DNA of 64,000 bases from CAVQBL01 sp963710715 (GTDB lineage Bacteria > Pseudomonadota > Gammaproteobacteria > DSM-16500): positions 248,001-312,000 of the forward strand of contig CAVQBL010000014.1 of assembly GCA_963710715.1 (NCBI GenBank). Reading direction: 5' to 3'. Positions 58,142 through 64,000 of this stretch are shown one piece after another. The position numbers and the translations under genes were made by a program. The notes beneath the pieces are model-generated. The model searched no databases. It had not been told where the DNA came from and worked only from the letters and a program-made list of their open reading frames with translations. The number at the start of each line of letters is the position of its first letter. Positions within the stretch are counted from its first letter, which is position 1.

Positions 58142-58255
58142 CCACACACGCTCCCCACACATTGGGTATGAATTCGCCTCGATTGATCTGCTTCATGCAG
58201 CTATAAATAGCAACAGCCCCCAAGTTTGGAGTGCCCCAAACTAAAATAGGTGGCT

Positions 58256-60529
58256 ATGAAAAGAATGTTAATTAATGCAACTCACAAAAATGAAGAGTTG
58301 CGAATCGCGCTTGCCAGTGGGCAGCATCTTTATGACCTGATTATTGAATCTTACGCTCGCGAACAAAAGCAATCCAATATTTACAAAGGTAAAATAACCC
58401 GCATCGAACCCAGTCTTGAAGCAGCATTCGTAGACTATGGTGAAGAACGCCATGGATTTTTACCCTTCAAAGAAATTGCCCGCTCTTGTTTCAAAAGCAG
58501 CTACGAAGACCAAGGCCGACGCCCAAACATCAATGACGTTCTAGAAGAAGACCAAGAACTCATCGTACAAATCGACAAAGAAGAACGCGGCTCAAAAGGC
58601 GCTGCGCTCACTACGTTTATTTCCCTACCCGGCTCTTATTTAGTGTTAATGCCTAATAATCCACGTGCGGGTGGCATTTCACGCCGCATAGAAGGCGATG
58701 AACGTTCTGATTTACGTGAAAATCTTGCAGCGCTAAATTTACCAGAAGGGATGGGCACTATTGTCCGTACAGCAGGCAGTGGCAAAAGCCAAGAAGAATT
58801 ACAATGGGACTTAGATATTTTATTGCGTCATTGGAATGCTATTAAACAAGCTTCTGACCAGCGCTCAGGACCTTTCTTAATTTATCAAGAAAGCAATGCA
58901 GTAATACGCGCCGTACGTGATTATCTGCGTAAAGATATTGATGAATTATTGATTGATGAACCTAGCGTATACGAAGAAGTACTGAATCACATTAAATTAA
59001 TTCGCCCTGATTTTATTCATCGTGTCAAACTTTACAAAGACCCTACTCCCCTGTTCACACGTTTCCAAATTGAAAGCCAAATTGAATCTGCTTTCCAACG
59101 TGAAGTGCGTTTACCTTCGGGTGGTGCTGTGGTTATTGACCATACTGAAGCATTGGTCTCTATTGACATCAACTCAGCACGCTCCACTAAAGGCGGTGAT
59201 ATTGAAGAAACAGCTCTTACCACTAACCTAGAAGCAGCGGATGAAATTGCACGTCAATTACGTTTACGTGATATCGGTGGATTAATCGTCATTGATTTTA
59301 TCGATATGACACCCATTCGCAATCAGCGTGAAGTAGAAGACCGCATTAGAAATTCATTAACCATGGATAGAGCCAGAGTGCAAGTCGGTCGCATATCACG
59401 TTTTGGTTTACTTGAAATGTCACGCCAACGCTTACGTCCATCATTAGGTGAATCTAGCGAAATTACTTGCCCACGCTGCTCAGGTCAAGGCAGAATTCGC
59501 GGCATAGAATCGCTTGCTTTATCTATCATTCGTTTAATTGAAGAAGAAACCATTAAAGACAACACAGCACAAGTCAGAGCCGTGCTACCAGTTGAAATCG
59601 CAACTTTCCTCATGAATGAAAAACGTCAAACCATAATGGATATTGAAAAACGCCAACAAGTGGGTGTCATCATTGTACCTAATCCTCACTTTACAACACC
59701 ACAATATGAAGTAGAACGTATTCGTGCTTCGGATGTTTCCGAAAAAGATGAAAAATTGATGAGTTATAAATTAGCGGTCAAGCCAGAACTTGAATTGCCC
59801 TCATTCACGACCAGCGCGCAAAAACCACAACAAGAACCCGCAATAAAAAGTATTTTACTGGAGCAACAACATGTCACTCCTCCTGCGCCTACTCCTACTC
59901 CGCCGCCACCAGCAGCAAATAAAGGCAAAGCGCAGCAAGGGTTATTAAAACGACTCTTATCTTATGTTTTTGCAAAAGAAGCAAAACCCACTGAAGAAAA
60001 GCAAGCCACTAGAGATAAAAGACGTCCTATGCATCATCAGGGCAAGCCACGTCATCACCATCGAGGTGGCGGCCGAGGTGGTAAACGCCATCATGGTCAT
60101 GATTCACGTCAAAGACAAACTCGATCAGGCGAGCGGCAACATGCACCGCAAAGAGAAGTTCGAGAGCAACATCCTCCACATGAGCCAGTGCAACAGCCAC
60201 AAAGTACGCCTGTTGCTGCTCAGCAAGAAAAACCTAGTCAACGCGATGCGCATCACTATCAAGAAACTGTAAGTGTTCAAGCTACAGTTCAGGAAAGAGT
60301 GCAAGAGCAAGTTGTAGTTGAAGCACAACCTGCATCTGGAGAGAGTGCTCACGCAACTCAAGCTACACATCACGCAGCTCATAAAAAACCTCGCTATCCT
60401 TCAGGCCGACGCCGTAAGCGTTTCCGTCAAAGACCGCAACAAGGTGGAGATGGTGGTAATAAAGGTGAAGCGAATCGGCATACGTTGGAAGGGGAAGATA
60501 TATATAGTGGTGGGAAGAAGGATGAGTGA
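58256..60529 (+). CDS. rne: Ribonuclease E
   Basis: A 757-residue endonuclease of mRNA decay and rRNA/tRNA processing. The N-terminus [19 protein letters not shown] and the S1 domain ([20 protein letters not shown]) match E. coli. Catalytic Asp residues lie in LVSIDINSA (about 303) and VIDFIDM (about 346). The zinc-link is CPRCSGQG (about 405). The C-terminal ~250 residues are disordered, Pro/Gln/His/Arg-rich, with a [13 protein letters not shown] patch, and shorter than in E. coli (1061 total). ATG 58256 is preferred to the in-frame GTG 58250 by homology. Confidence 0.95.
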   Translation: MKRMLINATHKNEELRIALASGQHLYDLIIESYAREQKQSNIYKGKITRIEPSLEAAFVDYGEERHGFLPFKEIARSCFKSSYEDQGRRPNINDVLEEDQELIVQIDKEERGSKGAALTTFISLPGSYLVLMPNNPRAGGISRRIEGDERSDLRENLAALNLPEGMGTIVRTAGSGKSQEELQWDLDILLRHWNAIKQASDQRSGPFLIYQESNAVIRAVRDYLRKDIDELLIDEPSVYEEVLNHIKLIRPDFIHRVKLYKDPTPLFTRFQIESQIESAFQREVRLPSGGAVVIDHTEALVSIDINSARSTKGGDIEETALTTNLEAADEIARQLRLRDIGGLIVIDFIDMTPIRNQREVEDRIRNSLTMDRARVQVGRISRFGLLEMSRQRLRPSLGESSEITCPRCSGQGRIRGIESLALSIIRLIEEETIKDNTAQVRAVLPVEIATFLMNEKRQTIMDIEKRQQVGVIIVPNPHFTTPQYEVERIRASDVSEKDEKLMSYKLAVKPELELPSFTTSAQKPQQEPAIKSILLEQQHVTPPAPTPTPPPPAANKGKAQQGLLKRLLSYVFAKEAKPTEEKQATRDKRRPMHHQGKPRHHHRGGGRGGKRHHGHDSRQRQTRSGERQHAPQREVREQHPPHEPVQQPQSTPVAAQQEKPSQRDAHHYQETVSVQATVQERVQEQVVVEAQPASGESAHATQATHHAAHKKPRYPSGRRRKRFRQRPQQGGDGGNKGEANRHTLEGEDIYSGGKKDE

Positions 60530-60539
60530 TTCCACCTTA

Positions 60540-60731
60540 AATCGAAGCCCCGTCATTGCGGGCCTCACGCCTCAGCTTTATGTGAGGCGTGGCAATCCAG
60601 AATGGTGATAAGTTGTAGGCAGTACTGGATTGCGCAGTCTGCCCCAGCATGGCTCTTAGCTGGGGTCGCAAAGGCACTCCTCGCAATGACGGCCACTTCA
60701 GAGCCCGCACGTGTGGCAAAAATCAGGAAAG
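60540..60731 (+). repeat. Hybrid family 1/1b element downstream of rne
   Basis: It starts with AATCGAAGCCCCGTCATTGC, an inner-arm motif of the 246 bp MITE. It then has the 1b hairpin GCCTCACGCC/GGCGTGGCAATCCAG and AATGGTGATAA, and ends with CGCAATGACGG and GCACGTGTGGCA, again MITE arm sequence. The outer CATATC termini are absent. It links the two size classes as one family. Confidence 0.8.
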
Positions 60732-60743
60732 GAGGCGAAAACA

Positions 60744-60920
60744 TTACTCCTCCTCCCCACTCAACCTTCTCGCTCTTGTTTCCAGCATCACAGGAATGTC
60801 TTCCACAACGGGATAAGCTAAACGATCAAACTTACAAATGAGTTCTTGATTGGCTTGATCATATAATAATTCACCTTTACAGATGGGGCATGCTAGTATT
60901 TCAAGTAAATTTTTATCCAT
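60744..60920 (-). CDS. Trm112/YcaR family small zinc-finger-like protein
   Basis: A 58-residue protein beginning [18 protein letters not shown], with [19 protein letters not shown] in the second half. This is the signature of the YcaR/UPF0434 (Trm112-like) family. The first CxxC pair and a later Cys are present; the fourth position is not Cys, as is common in this family. Its role is unknown in bacteria. It is read on the strand opposite to rne and the UDG-like gene. Confidence 0.88.
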   Translation of the reverse strand: MDKNLLEILACPICKGELLYDQANQELICKFDRLAYPVVEDIPVMLETRARRLSGEEE

Positions 60921-60956
60921 CAAATCCTCCCGACGCGTAACTTAGGATTATACAAC

Positions 60957-61691
60957 ATGATAACCCACCGCCTATTTAATTTCGATACCATCCACTCTTC
61001 TTGGCAACCCATTGTGCAAGAGGCGCTAGCAGCTGTTGACCCAAGCTATTTGGAACAACTATCAACAAACCATCACTGGCTACCTGGGCCCAATAACATA
61101 TTTAATGCATTCTCATTACCTATTGATCAAGTTAATTACATTTTATTTGGCGAATCACCTTATCCACGAGAGCAATCTGCCAATGGTTATGCATTTTGGG
61201 ATGCGGCTGTCGGAGATCTTTGGTCAAGCACGGGTCTTAGTAAAGTTGTGAATCGCGCAACTTCGTTACGTAATATTATAAAGATGCTGCTAGTTGCAGA
61301 AGGCATGTTGCTTGCTGAACATACCAGCCAGCCTGATATTGCAAACCTAGATAAACATAACTTAGTAAAAACCAATGCGGAATTATTTACTAACTTGCTT
61401 CAACATGGCTTTCTTTTGCTGAATGCCACACTTGTTTTGCAACCCACGCATGTGCAAAAAGATGCGCGAGCATGGCAACCGTTTTTAAAAAAAGTACTGG
61501 ATTTTTTGCTGCAACGTCGTCCTCATGTATACCTGATTTTATTAGGCAATATTGCTAATGCAATTAATACACTTATTGGGCATCATCCCGTGGAAACACT
61601 TTATGCTGAACATCCTTATAATCACTCCTTTATTAACAATACAAAAGTACTGGACTTTTTTCGGCCATTGCACTTATTACGTCGTAAGTAA
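60957..61691 (+). CDS. Uracil-DNA glycosylase-like protein with altered active site
   Basis: A 244-residue protein with the order of motifs of family-1 uracil-DNA glycosylases. Motif 1 appears as FGESPYPREQSANGYAFWD (about 65-83), where true Ung has GQDPYH. The central strand LLNATLVLQPTH (about 155) matches the LLN motif and AEHPYNHSF (about 222) stands where HPSPLS is expected. The catalytic Asp of motif 1 is replaced by Ser and the motif-2 His context is altered, so glycosylase activity is doubtful. It may be a divergent family or a DNA-binding derivative. It is monocistronic, ahead of pmrA. Confidence 0.65.
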   Translation: MITHRLFNFDTIHSSWQPIVQEALAAVDPSYLEQLSTNHHWLPGPNNIFNAFSLPIDQVNYILFGESPYPREQSANGYAFWDAAVGDLWSSTGLSKVVNRATSLRNIIKMLLVAEGMLLAEHTSQPDIANLDKHNLVKTNAELFTNLLQHGFLLLNATLVLQPTHVQKDARAWQPFLKKVLDFLLQRRPHVYLILLGNIANAINTLIGHHPVETLYAEHPYNHSFINNTKVLDFFRPLHLLRRK

Positions 61692-61754
61692 TTTGCTATA
61701 CTTGAATTATTCGCACCGTCATTGCGATGACACCACAAACCAAAGGAAACAAAA

Positions 61755-62426
61755 ATGCGCATACTTTTAGTGGAAGATGATGAGCTCTTAGGCGACGGCC
61801 TACGTACTGGCTTGATACAAGAAGGTTATGCTGTTGACTGGCTAAAAGACGGATTAACTGCAGATCAAGCGCTGAAAACAGAAGATTTTGACTTTGTGGT
61901 TCTTGATCTTGGTTTGCCAAAAATGCCAGGCATTACTGTATTACAAAATTTACGTGCGCGTGGTCAAACCATGCCTGTTCTCATATTAACTGCGCGTGAA
62001 TCCATTGAAGATAGGATTAAAGGCTTAGACAATGGCGCAGATGATTATCTTACAAAACCTTTTGATCTCTACGAACTCTGCGCGCGCTTACGTGCATTAC
62101 AAAGACGTTCTACTGACCGCGCTGTACCATTAATTGTATACAATAATATTACTTTAGATCCTGCTTCACATACGGTAACTTTGAATGAAGAAGCTGTCAA
62201 CGTATCACGACGTGAATTTGCTTTGCTGCATAAACTATTGGAAAACGTCGGTCGTGTGTTACCACGCGAACATCTCACGCAAACACTTTATGGCTGGGGA
62301 GAAGAAGTGGACAGTAACGCGTTGGAAGTACATATCCACAATTTAAGAAAAAAATTCGGCCAAGATTTTATTCGTACTATTCGCGGCATTGGTTATATGA
62401 TTGATAAAGAAAAAGATGAAAAATGA
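61755..62426 (+). CDS. pmrA: OmpR-family response regulator, PmrA/QseB type
   Basis: A 223-residue DNA-binding response regulator. The receiver has [20 protein letters not shown], the phospho-Asp in VVLDLGLPKMPG (residue 51) and the Lys in YLTKPFD (about 101). The winged-helix domain (about 125-218) ends VDSNALEVHIHNLRKKFG and IRTIRGIGYM. Closeness to PmrA/QseB is judged from the N-terminus and LDLGLP motif. In Legionella and Coxiella, PmrA activates Dot/Icm secretion and effector genes. AGGAAA precedes ATG. It overlaps pmrB by four bases. Confidence 0.85.
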   Translation: MRILLVEDDELLGDGLRTGLIQEGYAVDWLKDGLTADQALKTEDFDFVVLDLGLPKMPGITVLQNLRARGQTMPVLILTARESIEDRIKGLDNGADDYLTKPFDLYELCARLRALQRRSTDRAVPLIVYNNITLDPASHTVTLNEEAVNVSRREFALLHKLLENVGRVLPREHLTQTLYGWGEEVDSNALEVHIHNLRKKFGQDFIRTIRGIGYMIDKEKDEK

Positions 62427-63784
62427 TTCGTTCAATACGTCACTTTCTACTCATTAGCTTACTCATCAGCATCACACTTGCTTCTTCGATCACAGCTGTT
62501 GGAAATTATTTGCTCGACAAACAGGTGACGCAATCTTATTTAGATGGACAATTAATGAAAATTTTTTCTTTCGTTGAAGTCCTCAATCAAGCTGTAAAAA
62601 TGGATCCAAAAATCCGCGATGAAATCGCACTGTACATGAATCAAATCAATTCACCCACAACAAAAAATTTACTCTTTCAAGTTTGGAGCAAAGATAGAGA
62701 GCTGGTTCTTTACACGACGAATATGATTGTTGAACCATTAATTGATGTACCTTTAGGATTTAGCGATAGACAAATAGAAGGAAATAATTGGCGTGTTTAC
62801 GCTGGCTACGATTCACTTGGTAAAGTTAAAATTATCGTCGCGGAATTATATGACATACGCAATAAACTTGCCGACGACATCACTCGCAGCAACGCGTATA
62901 TCTTACTGGTCACCTACCCTTTATTTGGTATGTTAGTCTGGATTATCGTAGGATTGTCATTGCGTTCAGTGACACGCGTCACCAGAGAAATTTCAAATCG
63001 TGCTTCCACCTATCTTGAACCAGTAGAAGCAGCAAATATTCCTGTTGAAATTAAACCTCTCGTCGTAGAACTCAATCAATTATTTATTCGCTTAAAATTA
63101 GCTTTTGAACGAAATAAACGTTTTGCTGCAGATGCCGCACATGAATTACGTACACCTTTAGCTGCATTAAAAACCCAAGCTCAAGTTGCATTAAAAGCTA
63201 GCAATGAAGTAGATCGCGATAATTCATTACATAAAGTTATTCAAAGTGTTGATCGCAGCTCACACATGGTTGCGCAATTACTTACACTCAGCCGTTTAGG
63301 CCAGGAAGAAGCTTTAAATGATATTAGGCCCGTTGATTTATACAAAGTTGCTACAGAAACCATTGCTTACTTAGTTCCAATTGCTCTGGAAAAGAAAATT
63401 GAAATTGAATTAGCATCACCACCTTCACAATCTATCGTGTTAGGTAATGATATTGCACTCAGCATTTTAATTCGTAATGTTGTCGATAATGCCATACGCT
63501 ACACACCCGAAGGCGGCGAAATAAAAATCGCCATCATTGATCATGATAATCTCGTCATATTACGCGTTACAGACACAGGACCGGGTATACCGGTTGAATT
63601 ACGCGAACGCGTTTTCGAACGCTTCTTTAGAGTACTCGGCACAACAGCACCTGGCAGCGGCCTAGGATTAGCCATCGTCAGTCAAATTGCTGAATTGCAT
63701 CGAGCGCAAATCATGTTAAATACACCGAGTAACGGTGTGGGTTTACAATTTGATGTAGCTTTTCCTAAATTAGTAATTGGTTAA
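62423..63784 (+). CDS. pmrB: Sensor histidine kinase, PmrB/QseC type
   Basis: A 453-residue membrane kinase paired with the regulator upstream. Membrane helices lie at about 8-28 and 155-177, enclosing a ~125-residue periplasmic sensor. HAMP follows, then HisKA with the phospho-acceptor in ADAAHELRTPLAAL (about 240). The N-box is VVDNAIRYTPEGG (about 352), then DTGPGIP and GSGLGLAI. All catalytic boxes are intact, unlike the kinase at 36315. The signal sensed cannot be read. Confidence 0.88.
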   Translation: MIRSIRHFLLISLLISITLASSITAVGNYLLDKQVTQSYLDGQLMKIFSFVEVLNQAVKMDPKIRDEIALYMNQINSPTTKNLLFQVWSKDRELVLYTTNMIVEPLIDVPLGFSDRQIEGNNWRVYAGYDSLGKVKIIVAELYDIRNKLADDITRSNAYILLVTYPLFGMLVWIIVGLSLRSVTRVTREISNRASTYLEPVEAANIPVEIKPLVVELNQLFIRLKLAFERNKRFAADAAHELRTPLAALKTQAQVALKASNEVDRDNSLHKVIQSVDRSSHMVAQLLTLSRLGQEEALNDIRPVDLYKVATETIAYLVPIALEKKIEIELASPPSQSIVLGNDIALSILIRNVVDNAIRYTPEGGEIKIAIIDHDNLVILRVTDTGPGIPVELRERVFERFFRVLGTTAPGSGLGLAIVSQIAELHRAQIMLNTPSNGVGLQFDVAFPKLVIG

Positions 63785-63788
63785 AAAT

Positions 63789-64000
63789 ATGGATACAACT
63801 GTACTCACACCCAATCGACGTCTGGCTGCTGTATTATTAAAAAAACATGCACACTCACAAATTGAAACTGGAAAAACCTCTTGGCCTAGCGTAGATGCTC
63901 TACCTTTTTCAAGTTGGCTACAACGTTTATGGCATACATGGGCAATTAAACAAAATACAACACCCACCGTGTTAAGCACAAACCAAGAACAAATCCTGTG
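63789..64000 (+). CDS. Probable DNA-repair/PD-(D/E)XK nuclease-type protein, N-terminal fragment
   Basis: A frame opens at ATG 63789, four bases after the pmrB stop, and continues past the window edge with 70 complete codons visible. The N-terminus (TVLTPNRRLAAVLLKKH, then LPFSSWLQRLWHTW) resembles the AddB-like 'probable DNA repair protein' family (TIGR03623). The identification rests on this short piece only. Confidence 0.5.
   Translation, partial: MDTTVLTPNRRLAAVLLKKHAHSQIETGKTSWPSVDALPFSSWLQRLWHTWAIKQNTTPTVLSTNQEQIL

Larger units (their letters stand above)
57664..58255 (+). other. 592 bp gap with the rne promoter and long leader
   Basis: From the predicted start near 57844 the rne mRNA would have a ~410-base leader. 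Within it a short frame opens at ATG 57999 (AGGAT upstream; MSATRKKSKRQENEK...) and runs into the REP-like palindrome at 58066, so it may be a gene remnant. E. coli rne also has a long structured leader used for autoregulation; the same role here is inference. The first ~140 bases contain no convincing terminator. Confidence 0.5.

Noticed and set aside
57999..58244. 81-codon frame in the rne leader
   Set aside because: Only the first ~20 codons precede the REP-like palindrome; the remainder is repeat sequence. It is noted as a possible remnant, not a gene.

Overview
The window reads as chromosome of an AT-rich gammaproteobacterium, most likely of the Legionella/Coxiella type (order Legionellales or a close intracellular relative). 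That placement is inferred from gene content: a PmrA/PmrB pair, tandem long-form FadE dehydrogenases, DUF1820, the orders smc-zipA-ligA and plsX-fabH-fabG-acpP-fabF-mltG-tmk-holB-tatD, and large coiled-coil proteins of no known family. I see no rRNA, tRNA, CRISPR array or intact transposase gene.

Layout. 1-4.4 kb is an accessory block: a multi-pass membrane protein running off the left edge, and two paralogous coiled-coil genes that each carry a copy of the same ~120 bp upstream region with a PmrA-type direct repeat. 4.4-16.3 kb is a fatty-acid degradation block on the minus strand (fadJ, fadI, two fadE, a membrane sulfatase-like enzyme, a DUF1189 protein). 16.3-30 kb is housekeeping: hpt, nagZ, DUF1820, prmB, pilT, a DUF4143 ATPase, bolA-yciB with an RND efflux pair, hslO, an Smr protein, udk and a truncated HAD phosphatase. 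30-44 kb holds ligA-zipA-smc, a histidine kinase broken by two frameshifts beside an intact receiver protein, gmd, comEC and lolCD. 44-53.4 kb is the tatD-holB-tmk-mltG-fabF-acpP-fabG-fabH-plsX-rpmF-yceD cluster, without fabD. 53.5-60.5 kb is the rluC/rne divergent pair, here separated by an 880-residue coiled-coil protein. 60.7-64 kb holds a Trm112-like protein, a uracil-DNA-glycosylase-like protein, pmrA-pmrB and the start of a probable DNA-repair nuclease gene.

The window is rich in small non-coding mobile elements. A ~246 bp palindromic MITE occurs three times, each with perfect termini and a perfect 8 bp target duplication. One copy sits between holB and tatD; it replaced the holB stop codon and now supplies the tatD ribosome-binding site. 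A second MITE family (162 bp, TA target) is inserted in the mltG stop codon, with an internally deleted copy between acpP and fabF. Many shorter relatives of the first family fill gaps between genes.

The most interesting inference is a possible virulence circuit: pmrAB near the right end, PmrA-type boxes at the left end in a duplicated promoter, and coiled-coil proteins with polar C-termini that look like candidate type IV secretion substrates. This is inference only; no secretion gene is in the window.
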